From positions 18,736-82,735 of the forward strand of contig NZ_KL647136.1 of the NCBI RefSeq assembly GCF_000725805.1: a stretch of 64,000 nucleotides of DNA, in the 5' to 3' direction. Positions 48,264 to 58,129 of this stretch are shown here, in pieces; within the stretch, counting starts at the first letter, position 1; the number at the start of each line of letters is the position of its first letter. The DNA is from Streptomyces xanthophaeus. GTDB lineage: Bacteria > Actinomycetota > Actinomycetes > Streptomycetales > Streptomycetaceae. The notes below the pieces were generated by a model. It saw nothing but the letters and a program-made list of their open reading frames with translations, was not told where the DNA came from and did not search any database. A program made the translations under genes and the position numbers.

Positions 48264-48718
48264 GGGGTGCCTCCTGCTCATGTTCGGTGAATGTCTTCTG
48301 GCGGCGCGCGTACGCGCAGCATTGGACGTAGTCCACACGGGCGCGGCGGATCGCGCAAGTACCCGGCCGCCGAGACCGTCGAAACGGTGACGATTGCGGC
48401 CGTCTCGCCGCAACTTTCAGCCTCCCCGTCCGGGCCCCTGGTGATTCATCCCACACCATTCCAGCTCATTCGGGATTGCTTGAGGACTTTCCTACCTGTT
48501 TGAGGGACGAACGGCCTTACGAAATCGTTGCCCGACTTGAGCGTAAGGTTGCGTTTTGGCCGTACCCCGGCCCGTCGCCCGGCCCGAGGACTCCCCGGCG
48601 GCTCAAGGGATTACCCAGTGGTAAAGGTGACGATCGGGGCCGCGCGTAAGACCATGGGAGGCGGCTCCCCCCTCAGATCCGGGATCAGCACGACTCCCCC
48701 CGACAGCGAAGGAACAGC
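48264..48718. other. Divergent regulatory region between DUF3052 and aceE
   Basis: 455 nt without a supported gene. AT-richer near 48420-48560, where a dyad CCTTACG (48515-48521) and CGTAAGG (48542-48548) might be an operator or hairpin upstream of aceE. Promoter boxes could not be fixed. Confidence 0.4.
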
Positions 48719-51451
48719 GTGGCTTCCGCATCCGATCGCAATCCGATCATCATTGGCGGCCTGCCGAGTCAGGTCCCGGACTTCGATCCGGAGGAGACGC
48801 AGGAGTGGCTCGACTCCCTGGACGCCGCCGTCGACGAGCGGGGCCGTGAACGCGCCCGCTACCTGATGCTGCGGCTGATCGAGCGGGCCCGCGAGAAGCG
48901 CGTGGCCGTGCCGGAGATGCGCAGCACGGACTACGTCAACACGATCGCCACGAAGGACGAGCCCTTCTTCCCCGGCAACGAGGAGATCGAGCGCAAGGTC
49001 CTCAACGCCACCCGTTGGAACGCGGCCGTCATGGTCTCGCGCGCCCAGCGCCCCGGCATCGGCGTCGGCGGCCACATCGCGACCTTCGCCTCCTCCGCGT
49101 CCCTCTACGACGTGGGCTTCAACCACTTCTTCCGGGGCAAGGACGAGGGCGACGGCGGCGACCAGATCTTCTTCCAGGGCCACGCCTCCCCCGGTATCTA
49201 CGCCCGCGCCTACCTCCTGGACCGGCTCTCCGAGCAGCAGCTCGACGCGTTCCGGCAGGAGAAGTCGAAGGCCCCGTACGGCCTTTCGAGCTACCCGCAC
49301 CCGCGGCTGATGCCGGACTTCTGGGAGTTCCCGACCGTCTCGATGGGCCTCGGCCCGCTCGGCGCGATCTACCAGGCCCGGATGAACCGCTACATGCAGG
49401 CGCGCGGGATCGCGGACACCTCCAGGTCCCACGTCTGGGCGTACCTCGGTGACGGCGAGATGGACGAGCCGGAGTCGCTCGGCCAGCTGTCGATCGCCGC
49501 CCGTGAGGGCCTCGACAACCTGACGTTCGTCGTGAACTGCAACCTCCAGCGCCTCGACGGCCCGGTGCGCGGCAACGGCAAGATCATCCAGGAGCTGGAG
49601 TCGCAGTTCCGCGGGGCCGGCTGGAACGTCATCAAGCTGATCTGGGACCGCTCCTGGGACCCGCTGCTGGCGCAGGACCGCGACGGCATCCTGGTCAACA
49701 AGATGAACTCCACTCCGGACGGGCAGTTCCAGACGTACGCCACCGAGTCGGGTGCGTACATCCGCGAGCACTTCTTCGGCGGGGACCAGCGGCTGCGCGC
49801 GATGGTCGAGAACATGAGCGACTACCAGATCCAGCACCTGGGCCGCGGCGGTCACGACCACAAGAAGGTCTACGCGGCGTACGCGGCGGCCAAGGCCCAC
49901 AAGGGCCAGCCCACGGTGATCCTGGCGCAGACGGTCAAGGGCTGGACGCTCGGCCCGAACTTCGAGGGCCGCAACGCCACGCACCAGATGAAGAAGCTGA
50001 CGGTCGACGACCTCAAGCGCTTCCGCGACCGCCTGCACATCCCGATCACGGACGCCCAGCTGGAGGGCGGCGCACCGCCGTACTACCACCCGGGCCGCAA
50101 TTCCCCCGAGATCCAGTACATGCACGACCAGCGCAGCGCGCACGGCGGTTACGTGCCGACGCGCGTGGTGCGCGCCAAGCCCCTGGAGCTGCCGGGCGAC
50201 GCCGCCTACGCGGGGGCGAAGAAGGGTTCGGGGCAGCAGTCGATCGCCACGACGATGGCCTTCGTCCGCATCCTGAAGGACCTGATGCGGGACAAGGAGA
50301 TCGGCAAGCGCTTCGTGCTGATCGCGCCGGACGAGTACCGCACGTTCGGCATGGACGCCTTCTTCCCGAGCGCCAAGATCTACAACCCGCTGGGCCAGCA
50401 GTACGAGGCGGTCGACCGCGACCTGCTGCTCGCGTACAAGGAGTCGCCGACCGGCCAGATGCTGCACGACGGCATCTCGGAGGCGGGCTGCACGGCCTCG
50501 CTGATCGCCGCGGGTTCGGCGTACGCGACGCACGGCGAGCCGCTGATCCCGGTGTACGTCTTCTACTCGATGTTCGGTTTCCAGCGCACGGGTGACCAGT
50601 TCTGGCAGATGGCCGACCAGCTGGCGCGCGGTTTCGTCCTCGGCGCGACCGCCGGGCGGACCACCCTGACGGGTGAGGGGCTCCAGCACGCCGACGGTCA
50701 CTCCCAGCTGCTGGCGTCGACGAACCCGGGCTGCGTGGCGTACGACCCGGCCTACGGGTACGAGATCGCGCACATCGTCCGGGACGGGCTGCGGCGGATG
50801 TACGGTCCGGAGGCGGAGGACGTCTTCTACTACCTGACCGTCTACAACGAGCCGATCCAGCACCCGGCCGAGCCGGCCGACGTGGACGTGGACGGCATCC
50901 TCAAGGGCATCCACCGGGTGGCGGCCGGCACCTCGGGCACCATCGGGGCGCAGCTGCTGGCCTCGGGCGTGGCGGTGCCGTGGGCGCTGGAGGCGCAGCG
51001 GATCCTGGCCGAGGAGTGGAACGTCCGGGCGGACGTCTGGTCGGCGACCTCCTGGAACGAGCTGCGGCGCGAGGCCGTCGAGGTGGAGGAGCACAATCTG
51101 CTCCACCCGGAGGAGGAGCAGCGGGTCCCGTACGTGACGCGCAAGCTGTCGGGTGCCGAGGGGCCGTTCGTGGCGGTCTCGGACTGGATGCGTTCCGTGC
51201 CGGACCAGATCTCGCGGTGGGTGCCGGGTGCGTACACCTCGCTGGGTGCGGACGGCTTCGGCTTCGCGGACACCCGCGGTGCGGCGCGGCGGTTCTTCCA
51301 CATCGACGCCCAGTCGGTGGTCCTGGCTACGCTGACCGAGCTCGCCAAGGAGGGCAAGGTGGACCGTTCGGTGCTCAAGCAGGCCGTCGACCGGTACCAG
51401 CTGCTGGACGTGAGCGCGGCGGACCCGGGCGCGGCGGGCGGCGACGCCTAG
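48719..51451 (+). CDS. aceE: Pyruvate dehydrogenase E1 component, homodimeric type
   Basis: 910 residues, the normal length of homodimeric E1. It decarboxylates pyruvate and passes the acetyl group to lipoyl-E2. The ThDP/Mg2+ motif starts at [12 protein letters not shown] (about 244) and runs to [18 protein letters not shown]. Other E1 marks: [48 protein letters not shown] and [20 protein letters not shown] 48719 with GAAGGA upstream. Monocistronic: a strong terminator follows at 51482-51515. Confidence 0.95.
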   Translation: MASASDRNPIIIGGLPSQVPDFDPEETQEWLDSLDAAVDERGRERARYLMLRLIERAREKRVAVPEMRSTDYVNTIATKDEPFFPGNEEIERKVLNATRWNAAVMVSRAQRPGIGVGGHIATFASSASLYDVGFNHFFRGKDEGDGGDQIFFQGHASPGIYARAYLLDRLSEQQLDAFRQEKSKAPYGLSSYPHPRLMPDFWEFPTVSMGLGPLGAIYQARMNRYMQARGIADTSRSHVWAYLGDGEMDEPESLGQLSIAAREGLDNLTFVVNCNLQRLDGPVRGNGKIIQELESQFRGAGWNVIKLIWDRSWDPLLAQDRDGILVNKMNSTPDGQFQTYATESGAYIREHFFGGDQRLRAMVENMSDYQIQHLGRGGHDHKKVYAAYAAAKAHKGQPTVILAQTVKGWTLGPNFEGRNATHQMKKLTVDDLKRFRDRLHIPITDAQLEGGAPPYYHPGRNSPEIQYMHDQRSAHGGYVPTRVVRAKPLELPGDAAYAGAKKGSGQQSIATTMAFVRILKDLMRDKEIGKRFVLIAPDEYRTFGMDAFFPSAKIYNPLGQQYEAVDRDLLLAYKESPTGQMLHDGISEAGCTASLIAAGSAYATHGEPLIPVYVFYSMFGFQRTGDQFWQMADQLARGFVLGATAGRTTLTGEGLQHADGHSQLLASTNPGCVAYDPAYGYEIAHIVRDGLRRMYGPEAEDVFYYLTVYNEPIQHPAEPADVDVDGILKGIHRVAAGTSGTIGAQLLASGVAVPWALEAQRILAEEWNVRADVWSATSWNELRREAVEVEEHNLLHPEEEQRVPYVTRKLSGAEGPFVAVSDWMRSVPDQISRWVPGAYTSLGADGFGFADTRGAARRFFHIDAQSVVLATLTELAKEGKVDRSVLKQAVDRYQLLDVSAADPGAAGGDA

Positions 51452-51481
51452 TCACCGCCTGATCGGCCCCGTACGGAGCGG

Positions 51482-51515
51482 CGGAACGGACCCCGGAGTA
51501 CCGGGGTCCGTTCCG
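51482..51515 (+). terminator. aceE terminator
   Basis: 15-bp stem CGGAACGGACCCCGG / CCGGGGTCCGTTCCG with AGTA loop, followed by TTT. Confidence 0.85.
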
Positions 51516-51542
51516 TTTCGCGGGGTCCTTACGATGCTCGGC

Positions 51543-52331
51543 ATGAAGGAACCCTCCCGCCAGCGCACATGGGAGCGGCGGACGCAGATGCCGCTGCTCG
51601 TGCTCGCCGTCGCGTTCGCCGTCGCGTACGCCGTGCCCATCGTCGCCCCGGAAGCGCGGGCGGAGGTGCTCCGGGCCTGCACCTACGTGGAGTGGGTGGT
51701 GTGGGGCGCCTTCGCCGCCGACTACCTCGTCCGGCTGGGTCTGACGGGCAACCGCCTGCACTTCGTGCGCACGCACTGGCTGGACCTGGCCGCGGTGGTG
51801 CTGCCGCTCGTCCAGCCGCTGCGGCTGCTGCGGCTGGTCGCCACCTTGATGCTGGTGGGGCGGCGGGCGCGGATGGCTCCGCAGATCCGGCTGACGACGT
51901 ACGTGGCCGGAGCGGTGGTGGGGCTGCTGATGTTCGGCTCGCTGGCGGTGCTGAGCGTGGAGCGGGACGCTCCCGAGGGGAACATCAAGAACCTGGGCGA
52001 CGCCGTGTGGTGGTCGTTCACCACGATGACGACGGTCGGGTACGGCGACCACTCCCCGACCACGGGCCTGGGCCGGGTGCTGGCCGTCGGGCTGATGCTG
52101 TCCGGGATCGCCCTGCTGGGTGTGGTCACCGCGAACATCGCGGCCTGGTTCATCTCCCGCTTCGAGCGCGACGACCAGGCGGAGCGGCTCCAGCTGGCCG
52201 CCATCCACGAGCTCCAGGCGGAGGTACGGGCCCTGCGCGGCGAGGTCGCCCGGCTGGGCGGCGGCGTCGAAGCCGAAGCCGTCCGGCCGGGCGCCCCGGC
52301 GTCGCGCGGAGCTAGCGCTCCCACACCTTGA
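51543..52331 (+). CDS. Voltage-gated-like K+ channel protein
   Basis: About 262 residues. Several N-terminal helices, including the arginine-rich S4-like LRLLRLVATLMLVGRRARM, precede the pore region FTTMTTVGYGDHSPTT (selectivity filter TVGYGD) and S6 (VLAVGLMLSGIALLGVVTANIAAWFI). A C-terminal coiled coil (DDQAERLQLAAIHELQAEVRALRGEVARLG) should drive tetramerisation. A TACGAT -10 element ends 7 nt before ATG 51543, so translation may be leaderless; ATG 51534 overlaps that box and is less likely. The last 20 nt overlap the convergent I36 gene. Confidence 0.82.
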   Translation: MKEPSRQRTWERRTQMPLLVLAVAFAVAYAVPIVAPEARAEVLRACTYVEWVVWGAFAADYLVRLGLTGNRLHFVRTHWLDLAAVVLPLVQPLRLLRLVATLMLVGRRARMAPQIRLTTYVAGAVVGLLMFGSLAVLSVERDAPEGNIKNLGDAVWWSFTTMTTVGYGDHSPTTGLGRVLAVGLMLSGIALLGVVTANIAAWFISRFERDDQAERLQLAAIHELQAEVRALRGEVARLGGGVEAEAVRPGAPASRGASAPTP

Positions 52332-52755
52332 ACGCCCTGACCTGGTAGGGCGACTGGGGCAGCCAGACCCCGTCGCCCGGGTAGGTCTGGAACTCGCCGG
52401 TCTCGGCGCATTCCGCCGACTGGTAGGTGGTGACGGGGCGGCCGGTGCGGTTGGTGAGCGACTGGACGCTGGTGCGGGCGGGCAGCGCGGTGCAGCTGTT
52501 GATGTCCAGGGTGCTCAGCTCGTAGGTGTGCCGCGTGCCCTTGAACTCCGCCTTCGCCCACAGGCACAGCTGCCCGGTCGCGCAGGCGCCGAGGGTGGGC
52601 GGGCCCGCGGCGTGCGCGTGGGTGGCCGTACCGGGGATCAGGGCGGTGAGGGCCAGGGCGGTCGCGGCCAGGAACGTGCTGAGGCGCGTGGCGCGGGTGA
52701 CGCGGGCGGTGTGGGTGCTGCGGGCGCTGCGGGCGGTGGTGTTACACGTACGCAT
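52312..52755 (-). CDS. Secreted peptidase inhibitor family I36-like protein
   Basis: 147 residues. Long basic N-region, then signal peptide (LSTFLAATALALTALIPGTATHAHA-AG). The mature part has the SMPI/crystallin-like pattern: CATGQLCLWAKAEFKGTRHTYELS, SCTALPARTSVQSLTNRTGRPVTTYQSAEC, a beta-gamma fold with four cysteines (two probable disulphides). I36 members inhibit metalloproteases; inhibition here is inferred. Several in-frame starts exist; 52755 is the longest. Confidence 0.78.
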   Translation of the reverse strand: MRTCNTTARSARSTHTARVTRATRLSTFLAATALALTALIPGTATHAHAAGPPTLGACATGQLCLWAKAEFKGTRHTYELSTLDINSCTALPARTSVQSLTNRTGRPVTTYQSAECAETGEFQTYPGDGVWLPQSPYQVRAFKVWER

Positions 52756-52879
52756 GACGGGTCAACTCCTTGTGGACGCAGGGCGCCCCGGACCGTTCCG
52801 GAGCACCGACGGGACCACGCTGACCTGCGTCGACGGGTGGGCGGAAGGGGCCTCGGCCGGGTCCACCCTGATAGGCGAC

Positions 52880-52907
52880 AGCCCCGCCGGAACCGTCCGG
52901 CGGGGCT
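52880..52907 (-). terminator. Terminator of the MFS gene
   Basis: AGCCCCGCCGG (52880-52890) pairs with CCGGCGGGGCT (52897-52907), just after the MFS stop. Confidence 0.75.
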
Positions 52908-52974
52908 GAAGTACGTACGGAGTTGACGCCTCCGCGGGCTCCGGGCGGGCACGCGTCCGCGCCCGGGGCGGGGC

Positions 52975-54582
52975 TCAGACGTGGGCCGCGCCCGCGCCCG
53001 CTGCGGCGTTCTCGCCGCGCTTGGTGAAGCAGGCGACGACGGCGGCGAGGACCGCGACCACGCCCGCGACGGTGAAGGCGGTGCTCATGCCGGACACGAA
53101 GGTGTCGTGCGCGACCCGGGTGATCGCCTGAGCGACCTGCTCGGGGGCCTCCGGCGGCACCGGGGCGATCCCCACCTGGATGCCCTTCTCGGCGAGCTCC
53201 TGCTGCTCGGGGGCGAGCGGGGGCAGCTCGGCGGCCCGCCACTTGTCCCCGAACGAGCTGCTGACGGTGCTGGCCATGACCGCTCCGAGGACGGCGGTGC
53301 CGAGGCTGCCGCCGACCTGCATGGCGGCCTGCTGGAGCCCGCCGGCCACGCCGGAGAGCTCCAGCGGGGCGTTGCCGACGATGACCTCGGTGGCGCCGAC
53401 CATGACGGGGGCGAGGCCGAGGCCGAGGAGGGCGAACCAGAGGGACATGGTGAGGGTCGCGGTGTCCGGGGTGAGCCGGGCCATCCCGAAGCAGGCGGCG
53501 GCGGTGGCGACCATGCCGGCGACGAGCGGGATGCGCGGCCCGACCTTGGTGATGGCGGCGCCGGCCAGCGGCGAACCGATGATCATCATGCCGGTCAGCG
53601 GCAGCAGGTGCAGGCCGCTGTCGACGGGGCTCATGCCGTGCACGTTCTGCAGGTAGAAGGTGACGAAGAACAGGCCTCCCATGAAGGCGAAGGCCATGAG
53701 CACCATGAGGACGGTGCCCGCGGACAGCGGCAGGGAGCGGAACATGCCCAGCGGGATGAGCGGTTCGGCGACCTTGGTCTCCCAGAAGGTGAAGAGCCCG
53801 AAGCAGAGCACGGCGGCGGCCAGGAAGAGGAGGGTCCGGGAGTCGCCCCAGCCCCACTCGGCAGCCTTGATCAGGGCCCAGATCAGCGAGAACATCGCGC
53901 CCGACAGGAGCAGCACGCCGAGCAGGTCGAAGGAGCGCGGGGCGTTCTCGGCCCGGTGGTCGACCAGGATGAACAGGCCGAAGAGCAGGGCCACGATGCC
54001 CACGGGCACGTTGATGAAGAAGACGGACTGCCAGCTGACGTGCTCGACGAGCAGCCCGCCGACGATGGGGCCGGCGGCGGTGGAGGCGCCGATGACCATG
54101 CCCCAGATGCCGATGGCCATGTTGAGCTTCTCGGCGGGGAAGGTGGCGCGCAGCAGGCCGAGGGCCGCGGGCATCAGGAGGGCGCCGAACAGGCCCTGAG
54201 CGACGCGGAAGCCGATGACGAGCTCGACGCCCTCGGACAGGCCGATCGCCGCGGAGGACACGGCGAAGCCGGCTATGCCGATGAGGAAGGTCTGGCGGTG
54301 GCCGAAGCGGTCACCGAGCTTGCCCGCGGTGATCAGGGAGACGGCGAGGGCCAGCAGGTAGCCGTTGGTGATCCACTGCACCTCGGCGAGGGAGGCGCCG
54401 AGGTCCTTTTGGATCGCGGGGTTGGCGACGGCGACGATCGTGCCGTCCAGGGTGACCATCATGACGCCGATCGCGACGGCGAAGAGGGTCAGCCAGGGGT
54501 GGCCGCGCAGTCCGGTCCGGAGCGGGGCCGTGCCCGGTTCCTTGGAGGGCACCTGATCGTCGACGGTGATCTGACTAGTCAT
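52975..54582 (-). CDS. 14-TM MFS drug exporter (DHA2 family)
   Basis: 535 residues. TM1 has VTLDGTIVAVANPAI, the TM2-3 loop has AGKLGDRFGHRQTFL (motif A), and FRVAQGLFGALLMPAALGLLRATFPAEKLNMAIG contains the antiporter motif C region. A long periplasmic loop before the last helix (SSSFGDKWRAAELPPLAPEQQELAEKG) is typical. It likely exports a toxic compound or antibiotic by proton antiport. Divergent from a TetR gene with a dyad between, so its expression is probably repressed by that TetR protein. Confidence 0.85.
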   Translation of the reverse strand: MTSQITVDDQVPSKEPGTAPLRTGLRGHPWLTLFAVAIGVMMVTLDGTIVAVANPAIQKDLGASLAEVQWITNGYLLALAVSLITAGKLGDRFGHRQTFLIGIAGFAVSSAAIGLSEGVELVIGFRVAQGLFGALLMPAALGLLRATFPAEKLNMAIGIWGMVIGASTAAGPIVGGLLVEHVSWQSVFFINVPVGIVALLFGLFILVDHRAENAPRSFDLLGVLLLSGAMFSLIWALIKAAEWGWGDSRTLLFLAAAVLCFGLFTFWETKVAEPLIPLGMFRSLPLSAGTVLMVLMAFAFMGGLFFVTFYLQNVHGMSPVDSGLHLLPLTGMMIIGSPLAGAAITKVGPRIPLVAGMVATAAACFGMARLTPDTATLTMSLWFALLGLGLAPVMVGATEVIVGNAPLELSGVAGGLQQAAMQVGGSLGTAVLGAVMASTVSSSFGDKWRAAELPPLAPEQQELAEKGIQVGIAPVPPEAPEQVAQAITRVAHDTFVSGMSTAFTVAGVVAVLAAVVACFTKRGENAAAGAGAAHV

Positions 54583-54593
54583 GCGTACAGGCT

Positions 54594-54612
54594 AGTGACA
54601 GCGACTGACACT
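54594..54612. promoter_or_regulatory. Imperfect palindrome, likely TetR operator
   Basis: AGTGACAG-CGA-CTGACACT has 7 of 8 arm pairs matching. It sits 12 bp upstream of the MFS start in the MFS/TetR intergenic region, where it would block the exporter promoter or its initiation. Confidence 0.5.
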
Positions 54613-54708
54613 TCACAGACGGGCGAGCAGGACGGCCGCTGTCACGTCGGTCACAGGTACCCTGACCGCTCACTCAGCGTCAGATCAGCGGCAGGAAGGA
54701 CCCCCACG

Positions 54709-55395
54709 GTGATGACCGACGAACGGCCCGCGGAGGGCCGGGTGGCCGGACTGCGCGAGCGCAAGAAGCGGCGCACCCGGGACGCCCTGCTGCGCGCCGC
54801 CCTGCTCCTGTTCGTCTCCCAGGGGTACGAACGGACCACCGTCGACGAGATCACCGACGCGGTGGAGGTCTCCCAGCGCACCTTCTTCCGCTACTTCGCC
54901 AACAAGGAAGAGGCCGCCTTCGCCGTCCAGGAGCTCGTCGAGTCCCACTTCTTCGCCGAGCTCAGCTCCCGGCCCGCGGCCGAGGGCCCCTTCGAGGCGA
55001 TGCGCAACGCCGTGCTGGCCGCCTGGGACACCGTCGAGGAGGCCATCTCCGAGGTGGTGCCCGTCGACCTCTACATGCGCAGCTACCAGCTGATCGAGTC
55101 GACCCCGGCGCTGGTGGCCGTGCACCTGCGCCGCTCCGCCGAGCTGGAGGAGCGGATCTCCCGGCTGATCGCGGACCGGGAGGGCCTGGACGTGGACGCC
55201 GACCCGCGGCCGCGGGTGGCCGTCGCCGCGTTCTCGGGTGTGATGCGCGTCACCGGGCGGCTCTGGGGGCAGGGCGAGGACGCCAGCGTGGACCGGATCC
55301 GCCGGATGACCGAGGCCTATCTGGACCAGATCGGCCCGGCCCTGGCGGCCGACTGGAGCCGCCCGGCCGCCGCGGAACGGCCGCGGGCGCTCTGA
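54709..55395 (+). CDS. TetR-family transcriptional regulator
   Basis: 228 residues. The N-terminal HTH is canonical: RERKKRRTRDALLRAALLLFVSQGYERTTVDEITDAVEVSQRTFFRYFANKEEAAF. The C-terminal ligand domain (about 75-215) is helical and variable. GTG 54709 has AGGAAGGA 8 nt upstream; ATG 54712 is the next codon and equally possible. Divergent from the DHA2 exporter, the standard arrangement for a drug-responsive repressor. Confidence 0.88.
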   Translation: MMTDERPAEGRVAGLRERKKRRTRDALLRAALLLFVSQGYERTTVDEITDAVEVSQRTFFRYFANKEEAAFAVQELVESHFFAELSSRPAAEGPFEAMRNAVLAAWDTVEEAISEVVPVDLYMRSYQLIESTPALVAVHLRRSAELEERISRLIADREGLDVDADPRPRVAVAAFSGVMRVTGRLWGQGEDASVDRIRRMTEAYLDQIGPALAADWSRPAAAERPRAL

Positions 55396-55484
55396 TCCGC
55401 ACGCGCGCGTCCGGCCGCACGCGCGGCCGTGAACCGCGTCACCCGGCGCGCCGTCAGGCCGAGGGGTCTCCTACGCTGGTTCCA

Positions 55485-56720
55485 GTGAAACTGCCCGGCC
55501 CCGCCCTCCCCACAGCTCCCGAAGCCGCCCCGCGCCCCGCCGCCCTGCGCATCCTGCTCGCGCTCGCGGTGGTCTTCCTCATGCTGGCGACCACCGGCTG
55601 GACCGCCGTGCACCGCCCCGAGACGGCGCCGCCGCTGCGGGCCACCGCCCTCGCCGCCTGGGCCTCGGCCCGGATCGACGGCCACCCGGTGCCGTCCGCC
55701 GACGCCCCCGTGCGCACGGTGGCCCGCTTCTTCGCGGGGCTCGACGACGCCCAGCGGGCCCGCCTCGCCGACAGCTACCCGCTGGTCGTGGGCAACCTCG
55801 ACGGGGTTCCCGTGACGACCCGCTACCGGGCCAACGTGCACGGCCTGCGCGAGGCCGGCCGGATCGAGGACGCCCGCAGCCGCGACGTCGCGCTGACCCC
55901 GGCCGACCGCAGCGCGGCGACCCGCCGCTCGCACCGCTTCGCCTCGCTCGCCGAGCCCGGCCGGCAGATCCTCGCCTTCGACCCCACCGGCGGCGGCCGC
56001 GTCGCCGAGGTGTTCGGCGACCTCGACCTGGCCCGCCGGGTCTCGGTGATCGTCCCCGGCGTCGACACCGACGTCCTCACCTTCGAGCGCACCCAGCGCC
56101 GGTTCACCGCCCCCGTCGGCATGGCGCAGTCCCTGTACGAGGCCGAGCGCGCCGCCGATCCGCAGGGCCGGACCGCGGTCATCGCCTGGGCCGGTTACAC
56201 CGCGCCCACCGGGGTCGGCATGGACGCGGCCACCGGCCGGATGGCCGTCGACGGCGCCGTCCGGCTGCGGGCGCTGACCCTGGCCCTGCCCGGGGACTCG
56301 ACCGTGGCCCTGTTCTGCCACAGCTACGGCTCGGTGGTGTGCGGGGTCGCCGCGCACGAACTGCCGGACCGGGTGACGGACCTGGCGGTGGCGGGCAGCC
56401 CCGGCATGCGCGCCGGGAACGTCGAGGGCCTGGGCACCTCGGCCCGGGTGTGGGCGATGCGCGACGAGGGCGACTGGATCGAGGACGTACCGCACCTGGA
56501 GGTCGGCGGAGTGGGCCACGGGGCCGATCCGGTGTCCCCGGACTTCGGCGCGCGGCTGCTGTCCTCGGCCGGGGCCAAGAGTCACACCGGCTATTTCGCG
56601 CCAGGTACGAGCTCGGTGGACAACTTCGCCAAAATCGGAACCGGCGCATTCGGTTCCGTCGTCTGCGCCGCCCCGGATGACGAGTGCAGCCGTGGAATCT
56701 TCGGGACCGAAGGGGACTGA
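55485..56720 (+). CDS. DUF1023 alpha/beta hydrolase, membrane-anchored
   Basis: 411 residues from GTG 55485. An N-terminal helix (ILLALAVVFLMLATTGWTAV) anchors or exports it. The alpha/beta hydrolase core is of the DUF1023 type: ILAFDPTGGGRVAEVFGDLDLARRVSVIVPGVDTDVLTFE, TAVIAWAGYTAP, nucleophile Ser in LFCHSYGSVVCG, and the late GADPVSPDFGARLL with catalytic Asp/His candidates. DUF1023 enzymes are probably esterases or lipases of the actinobacterial surface. Substrate unknown. Confidence 0.8.
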   Translation: MKLPGPALPTAPEAAPRPAALRILLALAVVFLMLATTGWTAVHRPETAPPLRATALAAWASARIDGHPVPSADAPVRTVARFFAGLDDAQRARLADSYPLVVGNLDGVPVTTRYRANVHGLREAGRIEDARSRDVALTPADRSAATRRSHRFASLAEPGRQILAFDPTGGGRVAEVFGDLDLARRVSVIVPGVDTDVLTFERTQRRFTAPVGMAQSLYEAERAADPQGRTAVIAWAGYTAPTGVGMDAATGRMAVDGAVRLRALTLALPGDSTVALFCHSYGSVVCGVAAHELPDRVTDLAVAGSPGMRAGNVEGLGTSARVWAMRDEGDWIEDVPHLEVGGVGHGADPVSPDFGARLLSSAGAKSHTGYFAPGTSSVDNFAKIGTGAFGSVVCAAPDDECSRGIFGTEGD

Positions 56721-56794
56721 CGCGCGTAGAGCCCCGAAAACGGGCTCCGCAACGAGGGGGACGCGTGGGGGCGCCGCCGTTTACCATGTGCCGC

Positions 56795-57652
56795 ATGGGT
56801 GACGTACTGGCCGGAAACCATGCCGTCTGGGAGTTCGACTCGGACTCGGTGCTCATCCGCTTCGCACGGGGGTTGCGCACGCCGAGGACGCCCAGGCTCC
56901 TTCACGCCCTGGGTTCGCGCCGGATCCCCTTGGAAGCGGTGTGCGGGGTGGAGCTGACCCCGGGGAAGCGGGACACGGTGGTGCTGCGCGCCCTGCCGCG
57001 GCCGGGCGCCGATCCGCTGATGGAGGCCGCCGCCGGGCAGCTGCGGGAGGCCTGCGACCCGTACCGGCTGGTGCTGCCGGGCGAACGGGCCCCGCACGCC
57101 GCCGCGTTCGCCGACGCGCTGCGCTCCCGCCTCTCGCCCGACGCCGCCGAACCGGCTCCGCGCTTCCTCGTCGACGCACCGCAGCCGCCGCTGCACCTGA
57201 AGGCCTACGACGCGCGGCTCGACTTCGACGGCCGGGCCGTCACCTTCCGCTGGTCGCGTACGGGCGCCACCGGCACCAAGTGGAAGGCGGGCGACCAGCA
57301 TTACCCGCTGACCGCCCTCACCGGCCTGGAGTGGTCCTCCCCGGAGGGCTCGCGCGGCCACCTGCGGCTGCTGCCGCGCGAACCCCGGCAGCCCGCCGCC
57401 GACCCCCGGCCGGACCACGACCTCGCCACCGCGGTCTTCGGGGTGGGCTACGGGGCGGTGCACGAATCGCTGCCCTTCGCCGCGGCCGTCCTCGCCGCCC
57501 TGCGCGGCCGCACCCCGGTCGGTGCGGTCCCCCGGCCCCGCCCCGGCGACGACCGGCTGCGCCACCTGGGCGAACTCCACGACGCGGGGCTGCTCACGGA
57601 CGCCGAGTACGCGGCCCTGCGGGCCCGTTTCACCTCCGGGGCCGACGCCTGA
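56795..57652 (+). CDS. DUF4429 protein with C-terminal SHOCT domain
   Basis: 285 residues. Two DUF4429 (PH-like) repeats: GDVLAGNHAVWEFDSDSVLIRFARG...IPLEAVCGVELTPGKRDTVVLRAL and PPLHLKAYDARLDFDGRAVTFRWSRTGATGTKWKAGDQHYPLTALTGLEWSSPEG. The end DDRLRHLGELHDAGLLTDAEYAALRARF is a SHOCT oligomerisation motif. A TACCAT -10 box ends 7 nt before ATG 56795, consistent with leaderless translation. Function unknown. Convergent with MerR. Confidence 0.8.
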   Translation: MGDVLAGNHAVWEFDSDSVLIRFARGLRTPRTPRLLHALGSRRIPLEAVCGVELTPGKRDTVVLRALPRPGADPLMEAAAGQLREACDPYRLVLPGERAPHAAAFADALRSRLSPDAAEPAPRFLVDAPQPPLHLKAYDARLDFDGRAVTFRWSRTGATGTKWKAGDQHYPLTALTGLEWSSPEGSRGHLRLLPREPRQPAADPRPDHDLATAVFGVGYGAVHESLPFAAAVLAALRGRTPVGAVPRPRPGDDRLRHLGELHDAGLLTDAEYAALRARFTSGADA

Positions 57653-57679
57653 CCCCGCAGCGGCCCGGTCGCTCGCGCC

Positions 57680-58078
57680 TCAGGGCCGGGCGGCCTCGGA
57701 GCACGAGCTCCGCGTGTACGTCCCGATCTTGAAGTCCAGTACGGCGAGCGCGTCGGTGAGCTCCGCGAGCCGGGCCCGCACCTCGCGCCGCGTCCGCTCC
57801 AGCAGCTCGCGGCGCTCGTCGACGGTGTGCTCGCCCGCCCGCACCAGCTCGGCGTAGCGCACCATGTCCGCCACCGACATCCCGGTGGCGCGCAGCTTGC
57901 CCACGAACGCCAGCCAGTGCAGGTCCTGGTCGCTGAAGCGGCGCTGGCCCGAGTGGGTGCGGTCCACGTGCGGCATCAGGCCGATCCGCTCGTACCAGCG
58001 CAGGGTGTGCTGGGTCAGACCGGTCCGGGCCTCGACCTCGCTGATCGTGTACCGCGTCTGCGTCAGGCTCTGGCTCAT
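57680..58078 (-). CDS. MerR-family transcriptional regulator
   Basis: 132 residues: MerR winged helix TRYTISEVEARTGLTQHTLRWYERIGLMPHVDRTHSGQRRFSDQDLHWLAFVGKLRATGMSVADM, then the dimerising helix. There is a single Cys near the C terminus (SSCSEAARP), so it is not a typical metal sensor; it falls with the YyaN/BltR-type group. A perfect 14-bp dyad lies upstream at 58097-58110 and is shared with the divergent hydrolase. Confidence 0.88.
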   Translation of the reverse strand: MSQSLTQTRYTISEVEARTGLTQHTLRWYERIGLMPHVDRTHSGQRRFSDQDLHWLAFVGKLRATGMSVADMVRYAELVRAGEHTVDERRELLERTRREVRARLAELTDALAVLDFKIGTYTRSSCSEAARP

Positions 58079-58096
58079 GGCCCCACGCTAAAACCC

Positions 58097-58110
58097 TGGA
58101 GTGCACTCCA
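58097..58110. promoter_or_regulatory. MerR operator dyad
   Basis: TGGAGTGCACTCCA is a perfect palindrome between merR and the serine hydrolase gene. On the minus strand, CTTGGA and TTTAGC around it are spaced like the elongated (about 19 bp) MerR-type promoter. Confidence 0.7.
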
Positions 58111-58129
58111 AGCAAGTAGGCTCGGCCGC

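Noticed and set aside
48611..51301. 896-codon antisense frame opposite aceE
   Set aside because: Shadow of the conserved aceE coding frame.
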